From Moraxella bovoculi 237 (GTDB taxonomy: Bacteria; Pseudomonadota; Gammaproteobacteria; Pseudomonadales; Moraxellaceae), in the NCBI RefSeq assembly GCF_000696305.2, contig NZ_AOMT01000022.1, forward strand, positions 1 through 64,000: a DNA stretch of 64,000 nt, written 5' to 3'. Below the pieces are notes generated by a model. That model had not been told where the DNA came from and did no database searches. It saw only the letters and a program-made list of their open reading frames with translations. Positions 1 through 9,655 of this stretch are shown one piece after another (position 1 is the stretch's first letter; each line of letters opens with the position of its first letter). The position numbers and the translations under genes were made by a program.

Positions 1-1
1 A

Positions 2-37
2 CCAACCAACCAACCAACCAACCAACCAACCAACCAA
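2..37 (+). repeat. CCAA tetranucleotide tract in mod 5' coding region
   Basis: Nine perfect tandem CCAA units run from base 2 to 37. The window begins inside the tract, so the true copy number may be higher. Read in any frame the units encode a repeating Thr-Asn-Gln-Pro stretch. Because the unit is four bases, gain or loss of one copy shifts the frame. This is the known mechanism of phase variation in type III mod genes of Moraxella, Haemophilus and Neisseria. The downstream gene is a type III methyltransferase, so the context fits. Confidence 0.93.
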
Positions 38-45
38 CAGCCTAA

Positions 46-1851
46 AAACCGCCCATAATACCGACTTTTTTTGGTGAAAAATTAGCCAAACTTCGTCAAA
101 TCCTGCCTGAAATTTTTAGCGAACACGCCCTAGACCTAGAAAAACTCAAAACCCTACTGGGCGACCACCTTGCCCAAAACGAACGCTACGGCTTGAATTG
201 GGCAGGCAAATCAACCGCCTATCAAGCCCTGCAAGCCCCTACCAATAACACGCTTATGCCTTGTCCTGCCGAGAGCGTGGATTTTGATACCACACAAAAC
301 ATTTTTATTGAAAGTGATAATTTAGAAGCCTTAAAAATATTACAAAAATCCTATGCAGGCAAAATCAAAATGATATACATTGACCCGCCTTATAATACGG
401 GCAATGATTTTATTTATCACGATGATTTTAGCCAAAGCAAAAAAGATTATGAAATTGCCACAGGTGATAGGGATATTAATGGTGAATTGTTAAAATCCTT
501 TAAAAAGAACAGCAAAGACAATGGGCATTATCATTCTAATTGGCTTAATATGATGTTGCCACGCTTTCATTTGGCTCATACTTTGCTTTCTGATGATGGC
601 GTGATATTTATCAGTATTGATGATAATGAACAGGCTCAATTAAAGTTGTTGTGTGATGAGATTTTTGGGGGAGAGAATTTTGTTGATTGTTTAATTTGGA
701 AAAGTAAAAATGGCGGTGGAAATGATGCAAAATTCTTTTCATCGGATTATGAGTATGTAATGGTTTATGCTAAAGATGCCAATCAATTTGAACTGTTTGA
801 TGATTTGAAAGCTGAAACCACAACAAACTATCAATATGAAGATGAGTTTGGAAAATATGCTTTAGATAGATTAGATAAAAAAGCATTGGGGTATATCAAA
901 AGTTTAGACTATCCAATCACAGCACCTGATGGAACAATATATACAGTTGAACAGCCAAATCCAGATAATCCTACTGCTCGTTGGAGATGGTCTGAACAAT
1001 TAGTAAAAGAAAGATATAATGAATTGGTATTTAAGAATGGCTATGTTTATACTAAAAGTTATGAAAAATTAGGGGCGAAACCTAGAAATTTATTAGTAGA
1101 TACTCGTTTTGGCCGTACTCAAAATGGAAAAATTGAACTAAAAGAACTATTTGATAATATTAGTTATTTTAGTTTTCCAAAAACTGCAAAATTGATTATT
1201 CATTTATTAGGAATATCAACCAACAAAAATTCCATTATCCTAGACTTTTTCGCAGGTTCGGCAACGACCGCCCACGCTGTCATGCAATTAAACGCAGAAG
1301 ATAACGGCAATCGTCAGTTTATAATGGTGCAATTACCTGAACTCACCGATGAAAAAAGCGAAGCCTATAAAGCTGGATTTAAAACCATTAGCGAAATCTC
1401 CAAAGAACGCATTCGCCGTGCAGGGGCAAAAATCAAGGCCGAAAATCCCGATAAAACCCTTGATACAGGATTTAAGGTATTTAAATTAAGTGATAGTAAT
1501 TTTAAAGCGTGGCAAATTGACGATGACGATATTGCCAAGCAATTAGAGATGTATATTGACCCCTTAAAAGATAATACCAATGAGATGGATATTGTCTATG
1601 AACTGCTATTAAAGATGGGATTAAAATTAACGGCTGATATTAAATTTGATAACGGCATTTATTGGCTAACTTGTGAAAATAAATCATACGCCATTGTACT
1701 AAATTCATTATCCCAAGATGAGTTTAACGCCATTATTGACAAAAAACCTGCCAAAACCGTTGTCCTAGACAAAGTATTTTTAAATGACAGCGAAAAATCC
1801 AATGTGATTTTGCAATTTAAAGATGCTGGACTAAATTTTGAAAGCATTTAA
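46..1851 (+). CDS. mod: Type III restriction-modification DNA methyltransferase (Mod), 5'-partial and out of frame
   Basis: This is the specificity and methylation subunit of a type III restriction-modification system, predicted to methylate adenine. The frame is open from base 46, just after a TAA at 43-45, to 1851. The first residues (LAKLRQILPEIF, then ERYGLNWAGKS) match the usual Mod N-terminus. Motif IV DPPYNTG lies at about 365-400 and is followed by the variable target-recognition region. Motif I, DFFAGSATTAHAV, is at about 1240-1275. DPPY before FxG is the beta-class order. No start codon is visible: the gene begins upstream of the window and passes through the CCAA tract. The tract's only long open continuation is frame 3, which meets TGA at 75-77. 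Removing one T from the T7 run at 66-72 would join that frame to mod. The gene is therefore OFF or disrupted as read. res follows 18 bases downstream. Confidence 0.9.
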   Translation, partial: KPPIIPTFFGEKLAKLRQILPEIFSEHALDLEKLKTLLGDHLAQNERYGLNWAGKSTAYQALQAPTNNTLMPCPAESVDFDTTQNIFIESDNLEALKILQKSYAGKIKMIYIDPPYNTGNDFIYHDDFSQSKKDYEIATGDRDINGELLKSFKKNSKDNGHYHSNWLNMMLPRFHLAHTLLSDDGVIFISIDDNEQAQLKLLCDEIFGGENFVDCLIWKSKNGGGNDAKFFSSDYEYVMVYAKDANQFELFDDLKAETTTNYQYEDEFGKYALDRLDKKALGYIKSLDYPITAPDGTIYTVEQPNPDNPTARWRWSEQLVKERYNELVFKNGYVYTKSYEKLGAKPRNLLVDTRFGRTQNGKIELKELFDNISYFSFPKTAKLIIHLLGISTNKNSIILDFFAGSATTAHAVMQLNAEDNGNRQFIMVQLPELTDEKSEAYKAGFKTISEISKERIRRAGAKIKAENPDKTLDTGFKVFKLSDSNFKAWQIDDDDIAKQLEMYIDPLKDNTNEMDIVYELLLKMGLKLTADIKFDNGIYWLTCENKSYAIVLNSLSQDEFNAIIDKKPAKTVVLDKVFLNDSEKSNVILQFKDAGLNFESI

Positions 1852-1869
1852 TTATTGGGGGAATGGGTG

Positions 1870-4488
1870 ATGCAAATTCAATATGAGCATTTAGATTATC
1901 AAAAACAGGCGATTGACAGTATTGTGAATTTATTTCAGGGCGAAATCACACATCATCAAGATGATTTTAGCTTGTCGGATAAAGACAATATGCGTGTCAT
2001 TGCCAATGAATTATCATTATCCAAAGATGATATTTTTGATAATTTAAGAAATATCCAAACGCAAAATCAGCTTTCTTTGTCTGATAAATTGGATAATTTG
2101 TATTTTAGTGTAGAAATGGAAACGGGTACAGGTAAAACTTTTGTTTATTTAAATACCATTTTTGAGCTTTATCAACGCTATGGCTGGCGAAAATTTATCA
2201 TTGTTGTGCCAAGTGTCGCCATTCGTGAAGGTGTATTGCAAACTTTAAATAGCACAAAAGGATATTTTAAAGATGAATTTAATTCGCCGATTTATCATTA
2301 TTATGAATATAGCGGACGCAAAACAAACTTGTTAAAACATTTTGCGACAAGTACACATATCGAAATTTTGGTGATGAATATTCAATCTTTTGAAAAAGAA
2401 AGCAATATCATCAATCAACAGCGAGAAAATGGCGTATTGATGGAGTTAATCCAAGCAACGAATCCAATCATTATTATTGATGAACCACAAAATATCAGCA
2501 GTGATAAACGCAAAAATGCCATTGATAATTTAAATCCATTATTTACGATTGGATATTCAGCAACGCATAAAGAAATTATCAATAAAGTATATAGCCTAAA
2601 TCCTGTACAAGCATTTGAAAAGAATTTGGTAAAACAAATCGTGGTCAATTCTGTAGTGTCGCAGGATAAAAATAATGCTTTTATTGAATTAAAAGAAGTC
2701 GTTAATAAAGGCGGATTAAAAGCCAAAATTATCATTGATATAAATGAAAATAGAAAATTAAAAAGAAAGACTATTACAGTAAAAACGGGCGATAATTTAT
2801 ATGAAAAATCAAAACAAAATCCCAACCATCAAGGATCTATGGTTACAGGCATTGATTTGGAAAACCAGATAGTTAGATTTTCTAATGGTATAGAAATTGC
2901 CCGTGGCGTCAATTTGGATTATCTTAAAGATGATATTATGAAACAGCAAATTCACGCCACGATTAAAGTACATTTACAGCGTGAAAAGCAGTTAAATCCA
3001 TTAGGTATTAAAGTATTATCGCTATTTTTTATTGATAAAGTGGAAAACTATCGCACCAATGCACAAGGTGAAATCGGTAAATTTTATCATTGGTTTGAAG
3101 AATTGTATGAATTAGAAACAGGGCAATCAGCAATTGGCGTACATAGTGGCTATTTTAGCCAAGACAAAAAAGGCAATGCCAAAAATAGTAACGGCACAAC
3201 CAAAGATGATAATGATGCTTATGAATTGATTATGAGGGATAAAGAGCGTTTATTGTCGCTTGATGAACCTGTGCGATTTATTTTTAGTCATTCAGCCTTA
3301 AAAGAAGGTTGGGACAATCCCAATGTTTTTCAGATTTGTACTTTAAATGAAACCACTTCACAAATCAAAAAACGCCAAGAGCTAGGGCGTGGTCTAAGAC
3401 TGTGTGTCAATCAAAATGGCGAGAGAGTTTATGATGAACAGGTTAATATTTTGACCGTGATTCCCAATGAAAGCTATGAGCAATTTGCCAGCAGTTTACA
3501 GCAGGAATATATCGATGATTGTGGTGTGAAATTTGAAAAAACGCATATTAAAAATGCCGAAAATGAACGCACGGTAACTTACCGTTTTGATGCGTTTACC
3601 GACCCACTATTTTTACAAATTTGGGAGCGTATCCGTCAAAAAACCAAATATCGTGTTGCATTTGATAGCGATGAATTGATTAAATTGGCAAGTCAGGCAT
3701 TAAACAAAATGCCAGCCATTGCCAAACCAAAAATTGAAATTAAAAAAGCACGACTCATTCAAAATAGCGAAACAGGCGTACAGACAAAAGAGGTTTATTC
3801 TGATTATCAGTATCTGGACAAAAAAATTGCCATACCTGATATTTTAAAGGCATTGCAAAATAAAACGGGATTAACTCGTCAGACTTTGGTAGAGATTTTA
3901 AGGCAATCTGGCAGAATTGATGAGATTAAAAATAACCCACAACGCTTTATTGAAATTGTGGCAGAACTCATCAATAATGAACTGTACGATTTGATGAAAA
4001 ACGGCATTCATTATCAAAAATTGGATGAAATGTATGAACAAAATCTGTTTGAGACTTATCCGATTTTTGTTAATGATTATACTTTTGAAGTGGATAAAGG
4101 TAAAATGCACCGAACCATTTACAATAGTGTATTGGATTTGGATTCAGGTACAGAAAAAACATTTGCCACACAGTGTCAAAATTATGATGAGCAAGTAGAT
4201 TTTTATTTTAAATTGCCCAAAAAGTTTAAAATCCCAACACCAATCGGTAATTATAATCCTGATTGGGCGGTTGTCATCAATAAAAATGGCGAGCAGGTTT
4301 ATTTTATTGCCGAAACCAAAAATACAGGCGATAAATCCATTCAAGATGGGGTGGTGGTTGATAAATTGAAGTGGGAAGAGCGGTTTAAGATTGCTTGTGC
4401 CAAAAGATTTTTTGAAATAAATGATGAAGTAGGCTATCAAGTGGTGCAAAAAATCAATGAATTAACCGAAAATAATAAGGTATATTAA
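1870..4488 (+). CDS. res: Type III restriction enzyme Res subunit
   Basis: Res is the ATP-dependent translocase and nuclease subunit (872 aa) that cuts DNA when complexed with Mod. The N-terminal superfamily 2 helicase has Walker A METGTGKT at residues about 83-90, a DEAD-like IIIIDEPQN near 205, and SATH near 230. A C-terminal nuclease signature, PDWAVV then AETK, spans roughly residues 797-825, as expected for Res. I start at ATG 1870 because GGGGGA at 1856-1861 is well placed as its ribosome site; the in-frame TTG at 1855 is less likely. The gene sits directly behind mod and shares its AT-rich composition. It appears full length and intact, so only mod is affected by the frame problem. Confidence 0.92.
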   Translation: MQIQYEHLDYQKQAIDSIVNLFQGEITHHQDDFSLSDKDNMRVIANELSLSKDDIFDNLRNIQTQNQLSLSDKLDNLYFSVEMETGTGKTFVYLNTIFELYQRYGWRKFIIVVPSVAIREGVLQTLNSTKGYFKDEFNSPIYHYYEYSGRKTNLLKHFATSTHIEILVMNIQSFEKESNIINQQRENGVLMELIQATNPIIIIDEPQNISSDKRKNAIDNLNPLFTIGYSATHKEIINKVYSLNPVQAFEKNLVKQIVVNSVVSQDKNNAFIELKEVVNKGGLKAKIIIDINENRKLKRKTITVKTGDNLYEKSKQNPNHQGSMVTGIDLENQIVRFSNGIEIARGVNLDYLKDDIMKQQIHATIKVHLQREKQLNPLGIKVLSLFFIDKVENYRTNAQGEIGKFYHWFEELYELETGQSAIGVHSGYFSQDKKGNAKNSNGTTKDDNDAYELIMRDKERLLSLDEPVRFIFSHSALKEGWDNPNVFQICTLNETTSQIKKRQELGRGLRLCVNQNGERVYDEQVNILTVIPNESYEQFASSLQQEYIDDCGVKFEKTHIKNAENERTVTYRFDAFTDPLFLQIWERIRQKTKYRVAFDSDELIKLASQALNKMPAIAKPKIEIKKARLIQNSETGVQTKEVYSDYQYLDKKIAIPDILKALQNKTGLTRQTLVEILRQSGRIDEIKNNPQRFIEIVAELINNELYDLMKNGIHYQKLDEMYEQNLFETYPIFVNDYTFEVDKGKMHRTIYNSVLDLDSGTEKTFATQCQNYDEQVDFYFKLPKKFKIPTPIGNYNPDWAVVINKNGEQVYFIAETKNTGDKSIQDGVVVDKLKWEERFKIACAKRFFEINDEVGYQVVQKINELTENNKVY

Positions 4489-4538
4489 ATGATGCAAATA
4501 TGCTAAAATAAAGCATTTTTTACTTTTAGGATGGAGCC

Positions 4539-6083
4539 ATGCCAACTTTTGAACAACACCGCCAAGCCTTACTTTGTAATGATAGCCAGTCCATAGCAGA
4601 CTATGAACAAGCGATGACGGACGCTGTCAAAGCGGTAACGGCATGGCTTAAAAACGACAAAATGTACACAGGCGGCAGCATTAAAGAGTTACGCTCTCAA
4701 ATCAGTTTTAATCCACAAAAACATGGTTTGGGTGTGGATAAGGCATTGGAGCGGCTGGTGGAGCTGTTTTTAAACAAAAGTTTGAAAGTTCATCACCCAC
4801 ATTCGCTCGCTCATTTGCATTGTCCCACGATGGTAACTTCACAAATTGCCGAAGTACTGATCAATGCCACCAACCAATCCATGGACTCGTGGGACCAGTC
4901 GCCAGCAGGCTCGCTGATGGAAGTACAGCTCATTGACTGGCTACGCCAAAAGGTCGGCTATGGGGCAGGGCAGGCAGGCGTGTTCACATCAGGAGGTACG
5001 CAGTCCAATTTGATGGGCGTGCTATTAGCAAGAGACTGGGCAATTGCGAAGTACTGGAAAAATGCAGACGGCAAAGAATGGTCGGTACAAAAAGACGGCA
5101 TTCCAGCAGACGCCATGCAAGCAGTCAAAGTGATTTGCTCAGAGAATGCTCATTTTAGCGTGCAAAAAAACATGGCAATGATGGGCATGGGCTTTCAATC
5201 TGTCGTTACCGTGCCTGTGGACGATAATGCCAAGATGGATACAGATGCCCTTGCCAAAACCATGGCGGATTTAAAAGCGGACGGCAAAATCGTGGCGTGC
5301 GTGGTGGCAACAGCAGGGACAACGGACGCAGGGGCGATTGATGACATCAAAGCCATTCGCAAGCTGTGTGATGACTTTGGGGCGTGGCTGCATATTGATG
5401 CGGCATGGGGCGGAGCATTGATTTTGTCCAATGAATACCGTGATATGCTTGACGGCATTGAGTTATCCGACTCGATCACGCTTGATTTTCATAAGCATTT
5501 TTTCCAAAGCATCTCATGCGGCGCGTTTTTATTAAAAGACGAACAAAACTACCGCTTTATGCACTATGAAGCTGAGTACCTCAACTCTGCCTATGATGAA
5601 GAACACGGCGTGCCAAATTTGGTGTCAAAGTCTTTGCAGACCACTCGCCGATTTGATGCGTTAAAGCTGTGGATGACCATTGAAGCTCTGGGTGAAGAGT
5701 TGTATGGTTCAATGATTGACCATGGCGTGAAATTAACTCGTCAAGTGGCGGATTATATTAAAGCAACGGACGGTTTGGAGTTGCTTATTGAACCGCAATT
5801 TGCCAGCGTGCTGTTTCGTGTTGTGCCAAAAGAGTATCCAACGCATTTGATTGATAGTCTTAATCAAAATGTCGCAGATGAACTGTTTGCTCGTGGTGAG
5901 GCAAATATTGGGGTAACTCGTGTGATTGACAAAAACCGTGATGTACAGTCCTTAAAGATGACGACATTAAGCCCCATTGCCACGCTTGACAATGTTCAAG
6001 CATTGCTTACCCAAGTCTTACAAGAGGCAGAACGCATCAAAGACGACATCAAAAACGGCACTTACACGCCACCGATTGATTAA
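4539..6083 (+). CDS. ddc: Group II PLP-dependent decarboxylase, L-2,4-diaminobutyrate decarboxylase-like
   Basis: A 514-aa pyridoxal-phosphate enzyme of the group II amino-acid decarboxylase family. The cofactor region is clear: HIDAAWGGA around residue 287 and the lysine motif [19 protein letters not shown] around 312-330. These stretches resemble Acinetobacter diaminobutyrate decarboxylase, which makes 1,3-diaminopropane. The substrate is inferred from that likeness; aromatic or other amino acids cannot be excluded. The ribosome site AGGATGGAG lies just before ATG 4539, and a TATGCTAAAAT box lies further upstream. The usual partner, diaminobutyrate aminotransferase (dat), is not adjacent. 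The DUF72 gene follows four bases after the stop, so the two may be co-transcribed. Confidence 0.78.
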   Translation: MPTFEQHRQALLCNDSQSIADYEQAMTDAVKAVTAWLKNDKMYTGGSIKELRSQISFNPQKHGLGVDKALERLVELFLNKSLKVHHPHSLAHLHCPTMVTSQIAEVLINATNQSMDSWDQSPAGSLMEVQLIDWLRQKVGYGAGQAGVFTSGGTQSNLMGVLLARDWAIAKYWKNADGKEWSVQKDGIPADAMQAVKVICSENAHFSVQKNMAMMGMGFQSVVTVPVDDNAKMDTDALAKTMADLKADGKIVACVVATAGTTDAGAIDDIKAIRKLCDDFGAWLHIDAAWGGALILSNEYRDMLDGIELSDSITLDFHKHFFQSISCGAFLLKDEQNYRFMHYEAEYLNSAYDEEHGVPNLVSKSLQTTRRFDALKLWMTIEALGEELYGSMIDHGVKLTRQVADYIKATDGLELLIEPQFASVLFRVVPKEYPTHLIDSLNQNVADELFARGEANIGVTRVIDKNRDVQSLKMTTLSPIATLDNVQALLTQVLQEAERIKDDIKNGTYTPPID

Positions 6084-6087
6084 GTTG

Positions 6088-6909
6088 GTGAAGCGTATTC
6101 ATATTGGCACAGGCGGATATGGCGACAATGATTTGATTGGAGTGCTGTATCCGCACAATGCACGGCCGAATGATTTTTTACATCATTATGCCAATCATTA
6201 TGATTGTGTAGAAATAAACAGCAGTTTTCATGCACCCATTGGTCAAAAGACTGTGCAAGGTATGTTTGCCAAAGCTGATAAACGGCTAAAATTTTCGTTC
6301 AAACTACACCAAGATTTTAGCCATGCTCGTACTGCTACCGCCCAATCCGCCAAAAATTTTTTACACATTTTAACGCCTTTTAGCAAGCAGTTGGCTCCGC
6401 TGTTATTGCAATTCCCCCACAGCTTTGAACGAACCATCACCAATCGCCAGTATTTGGGCGAGCTGGCAACATGGTTTGATGGACATCTGCTTGCCATAGA
6501 GTTTCGCCACCCCAGTTGGCATGTTGACCCTGTATTTGCCCATTTTGCCAAATCGCCCAATTTGATTTGGGTAAACGCTGATTATCCAAAAAATATCGGA
6601 CTGCCAAACACGCCTTTTTGGGCGAATGCACGCACGGCGTATTATCGCCTACACGGCAACAATCCACGCTGGTGGGACGAAAAAACTGCCAAAGAGCGAC
6701 ACGATTATCGTTATAGCGATGATGAACTTAGTAAAATCGCCGATGAGATTTTTGCCAATAGGCAATACTTTGATGAATTGTTCATTTATTTTCAAAATAC
6801 GACCAACGCCCATTCTTTTTATAATATCGTGATGTTAAAAGAAAAATTGGCACGGTTAGGTTTTGAAACAAAGCTGCCTTGTCTGATGGGTCAGGGCAGC
6901 TTGTTTTAA
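6088..6909 (+). CDS. DUF72 family protein
   Basis: About 273 aa with the DUF72 hallmarks: an N-terminal IHIGTGGYG, then YANHYDCVEINSSFH, LLLQFPHSF and AIEFRHPSW, and a C-terminal YYRLHG followed by YIYFQN-like strands. The family is thought to have a TIM-barrel fold and has no firmly known reaction. I chose GTG 6088, four bases after the ddc stop, because the conserved region starts immediately (VKRIHIGTGG). TTG 6085 is an equal alternative. An open frame continues upstream inside ddc, but that extension shows no family similarity. No good Shine-Dalgarno is visible, so translation may be coupled to ddc. Confidence 0.8.
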   Translation: MKRIHIGTGGYGDNDLIGVLYPHNARPNDFLHHYANHYDCVEINSSFHAPIGQKTVQGMFAKADKRLKFSFKLHQDFSHARTATAQSAKNFLHILTPFSKQLAPLLLQFPHSFERTITNRQYLGELATWFDGHLLAIEFRHPSWHVDPVFAHFAKSPNLIWVNADYPKNIGLPNTPFWANARTAYYRLHGNNPRWWDEKTAKERHDYRYSDDELSKIADEIFANRQYFDELFIYFQNTTNAHSFYNIVMLKEKLARLGFETKLPCLMGQGSLF

Positions 6910-6955
6910 TCATTGGTCAGGTGTGGGTGTTAGGTGTCATTTTACCATCATAAAA

Positions 6956-7525
6956 TCATTGATTTTGAAACCAATGATTGGCGCTGTTTTTGGCTTTTTC
7001 GATGTCGCTTGATGATAGGTTTAGGGCGAGCTGACCGATCTTGGCTTGAGCTTTACCGCGGATGTTATCGTCTAGCATACCGTCGCGGCTAGATAGGTCG
7101 TACCATTTGTAGGCATCAACAAGTTGCTGTTGTCTTTCGTCGATCATCGCTAGGGCATAGCTTGCACGGTTGTCACCTAGGTGTGCTGCGCTCTCTAGCC
7201 ATTTACGACCAGTTGCCATGTCGGCCTTGACGCCTTCACCACGCAGATACATGATGCCAAGGTTTAGCTGTGCAGGAGCAATATTCTGTTCGGCGGCACG
7301 CATGTACCAGTAGGCAGCGCGATTGGCGTCTTTTTGTACGCCTTCACCTTTTTGTAGGCGTTTGGCTAAGAAAAACTGTGCGTGATGATTGCCTTGAGAG
7401 GCTTGTGAAGTTAGACTTGCGATGTCCATGGTCTCAAAGCGCGAAGTAGATGATGGGTTTTGTGCGCTTGCAAGCGTCGCTGATCCTAGAATGGTTGAAA
7501 GTAGGATAGCTTTTAGGACTTTCAT
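6956..7525 (-). CDS. Sel1-like tetratricopeptide-repeat protein, secreted
   Basis: A 189-aa protein with an N-terminal signal peptide (MKVLKAILLSTILG, cleavage likely after ASA). Sel1/TPR-like repeats follow, including AQFFLAKRLQKGEGVQ, AAYWYMRAAEQNIAPAQLNLGIMYLRGEGV and GRKWLESAAHLGDNRASYALAM. Sel1 repeats form helical solenoids for protein-protein contact. A periplasmic location is inferred from the signal. The specific role is unknown. The gene converges with the DUF72 gene, and the next gene upstream on its strand is metW, about 190 bases away. Confidence 0.78.
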   Translation of the reverse strand: MKVLKAILLSTILGSATLASAQNPSSTSRFETMDIASLTSQASQGNHHAQFFLAKRLQKGEGVQKDANRAAYWYMRAAEQNIAPAQLNLGIMYLRGEGVKADMATGRKWLESAAHLGDNRASYALAMIDERQQQLVDAYKWYDLSSRDGMLDDNIRGKAQAKIGQLALNLSSSDIEKAKNSANHWFQNQ

Positions 7526-7716
7526 GGTAACTCCACTGATTTTTTAAAACAAAAATGACTTAATGGATGATAAGTCATTAAGATGGGGTGCTCTAAATAT
7601 TTAAGCATACCCGAACTATATTAACATCTTGATTCGATAAACTCAATCAAACAGATGTTACAAAATGGCAAATAAACTTACTAAATTGCATTTCTATGCC
7701 TACTAAGCATATTATT
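7526..7716. other. Intergenic gap between metW and the Sel1-repeat gene
   Basis: About 190 AT-rich bases. The only structure I see is a 7-bp inverted repeat, AACATCT near 7622 and AGATGTT near 7652, with a long loop and no T-run. I do not call a terminator or promoter here. Confidence 0.5.
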
Positions 7717-8334
7717 TTAGGTGCGCGCCACTCGAAACACCGCCACGTCCGCCAACAGGTTGGGGGCTTTTTTGACTATTTTATCACGAACAAAGGCAGG
7801 GATTTTGGGATTGGGGTTGTCCCATAGGGCGACCGTATCTAAAATGCGAATGTTGTTGTCGTGGCACAGTCGTTCAAAATCCTTAAAGGTGCAAAGATGA
7901 ATGTTGGGCGTGTTGTACCATTGGTGGGGCAAGGTCTCACTCATCGGCATAATGCCTTTAATGCCAAGATAAATGCGGTTTTGCCAATAGGCGAAGTTTG
8001 GAAAAGTTACAATGCCAAATTTAGCTACTCTTAGCATATCGTTTAGCAAGGTTTCAGGATTTTTGACCGCTTGCAAGGCACGAGCCATCACCACGGTATC
8101 AAAACTGTTGTCGGAAAAGCGAGCCAAGCCGTCATTTAGGTCTTGCTCTACGATGTTTAGCCCTTTGGTAATGCCTTCATTGATTTTGTTAGGGTCAATC
8201 TCAATGCCATAGCCAAACACGCCCAGACGTTCTTGCAGGTGAGCCAATAGTGTGCCGTCCCCACAGCCCAAATCTAGGACTTTTGAGTTGGGTTTTATCC
8301 ATTTTTCGGCAAGTTGGTGGTCGATGTTGTTCAT
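7717..8334 (-). CDS. metW: Methionine biosynthesis protein MetW
   Basis: A 205-aa class I SAM-dependent-methyltransferase-fold protein. Motif I VLDLGCGDGTLL is near residues 20-31, followed by GYGIEID and SFDTVVMARALQAV. The string NFAYWQNRIYLGIKGIMP and the QWYNTPNIHLCT segment are characteristic of MetW. In many proteobacteria MetW is encoded right after metX and is needed for efficient homoserine acyltransfer. Here it starts 13 bases after the metX stop, so one transcript is likely. The length is normal. Confidence 0.93.
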   Translation of the reverse strand: MNNIDHQLAEKWIKPNSKVLDLGCGDGTLLAHLQERLGVFGYGIEIDPNKINEGITKGLNIVEQDLNDGLARFSDNSFDTVVMARALQAVKNPETLLNDMLRVAKFGIVTFPNFAYWQNRIYLGIKGIMPMSETLPHQWYNTPNIHLCTFKDFERLCHDNNIRILDTVALWDNPNPKIPAFVRDKIVKKAPNLLADVAVFRVART

Positions 8335-8347
8335 GAGTTTCCTTATT

Positions 8348-9595
8348 TTATTGTCTTGCCAATTGTGAAATCTCTTGGGGCGTGATGTCGCCTGTTTGTC
8401 GTTTGATGACAGGAGCGTTCAAAAAGCCCCGAACGGCAGTCGTATAACGGGGAATGTTAAACAAAAACGAATCATGCCCGTGCGGTGCGTCCACATTGAC
8501 AAAGCTGACTCGCTTGTCGTTTGCAATTAAAGCGTCCACAATCTCAACCGACCGCTCAGGCGTGAACCGCCAATCGGTGGTAAACGAGACGATGAGAAAT
8601 TGGCACTTGGTGCGAGCAAGCGTTTGTTTGAGAGCTTCTTTTTCGCCCAGCTCATCTTTCGTATAATCCCGTGTCGGGTCAAAATAATCCAGTGCTTTGG
8701 TCATGAGTAGGTAAGTATTGGCATCAAAATTTTTGCTAAATCGCTCGCCTTGATAACGCAAATAGCTTTCTACTTGAAATTCCACATCATAGCCGTACAT
8801 GAATTTACCTGATTTTAAGTCCCGTCCGAACTTGGCTTTCATCGCCTCTTCGGTGATGTAGGTGATATGCCCCACCATACGAGCTAAAATCAGCCCACGT
8901 CTAGGATAAGTGCCGTGTTTGAGATACCAGCCGTCATGAAAATCGGGGTCGGATAGGATAGACTGGCGAGCGACTTCGTTAAAGGCGATATTTTGGGCGG
9001 AGAGCTTGGGTGTGCTTGCGATGATGACGGCGCGTTCTAAGCGGTCGGGGTAGTCCACCGACCATTGCAACGCCTGCATGCCGCCCATACTCCCACCGAC
9101 AATGGCGTGCCATTTGGCAATCCCTAGGCGGTCTGATAGCATGACTTGGGTTTTTACCCAGTCTTTTATCGTGATGAGTGGAAAATCCGCCCCCCAAATC
9201 TCGCCTGTGGCAGGATTGATGGTGGTGGGGCCTGTGGAACCGTGGCATGAGCCGATGTTGTTTAGGCACACCACAAAAAATCGGCTCGTGTCTATCGCCT
9301 TGCCATTGCCAATCAGATTATCCCACCAACCTGCTTTGGTGTCGCTCTCACTGTGATAGCCTGCGGCGTGGTGTGAGCCTGATAGGGCGTGGCAGATTAA
9401 AATGGCGTTGGTTTTGTCGGCATTTAGCTCGCCATAAGTCTCGATGACTAAGTCAAATGACGGCAACACCCGCTTGCATTCTAAGGTCAATGGCTCATCA
9501 AAATGCAAGGTTTGGGGTGTTACGATTCCGACTGATGCGGGGTCTAAAAGGGTGGGTGTGTTATTATCCTGTTCGCTCACGATCGTTCCGTTCAT
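8348..9595 (-). CDS. metX: Homoserine O-acyltransferase MetX
   Basis: An alpha/beta-hydrolase-fold acyltransferase (about 415 aa) that activates homoserine for methionine synthesis. The nucleophile elbow [12 protein letters not shown] carries the catalytic Ser. The acid lies in [10 protein letters not shown] and the His in [10 protein letters not shown] near the C-terminus. [15 protein letters not shown] is the family oxyanion region. Acetyl- versus succinyl-CoA use cannot be settled by eye. I chose ATG 9595 (MNGTIVSEQ). A GTG 16 codons upstream falls inside a strong hairpin and would add a non-conserved leader. No Shine-Dalgarno is obvious before 9595, which is unusual. metW follows. Confidence 0.92.
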   Translation of the reverse strand: MNGTIVSEQDNNTPTLLDPASVGIVTPQTLHFDEPLTLECKRVLPSFDLVIETYGELNADKTNAILICHALSGSHHAAGYHSESDTKAGWWDNLIGNGKAIDTSRFFVVCLNNIGSCHGSTGPTTINPATGEIWGADFPLITIKDWVKTQVMLSDRLGIAKWHAIVGGSMGGMQALQWSVDYPDRLERAVIIASTPKLSAQNIAFNEVARQSILSDPDFHDGWYLKHGTYPRRGLILARMVGHITYITEEAMKAKFGRDLKSGKFMYGYDVEFQVESYLRYQGERFSKNFDANTYLLMTKALDYFDPTRDYTKDELGEKEALKQTLARTKCQFLIVSFTTDWRFTPERSVEIVDALIANDKRVSFVNVDAPHGHDSFLFNIPRYTTAVRGFLNAPVIKRQTGDITPQEISQLARQ

Positions 9596-9610
9596 TGTTG
9601 TTTTTGTTAA

Positions 9611-9655
9611 TAAAATAAATAGGTGCCAGCTGGTAACTGACACCTATTTATTTTA
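9611..9655 (-). promoter_or_regulatory. Strong hairpin in the metX leader (terminator or attenuator)
   Basis: Bases 9611-9625 pair perfectly with 9641-9655 (15 bp). After one mismatch there are three further pairs around a 7-base loop. On the metX strand it lies about 16 bases upstream of the ATG and just downstream of the ABC ATPase gene. It could end ABC transcription or control metX. The stem itself is AT-rich and no long T-run follows, so a simple terminator is not certain. Confidence 0.6.

Noticed and set aside
5977-6087. Upstream extension of the DUF72 frame inside ddc
   Set aside because: The 37 extra residues have no family similarity and overlap the conserved end of ddc.
6626-6832. 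68-codon plus-strand frame within the DUF72 gene
   Set aside because: It is a shadow frame fully inside a recognised gene.
7622-7658. 7-bp inverted repeat between metW and the Sel1-repeat gene
   Set aside because: The loop is long and no T-run follows, so chance is a sufficient explanation.
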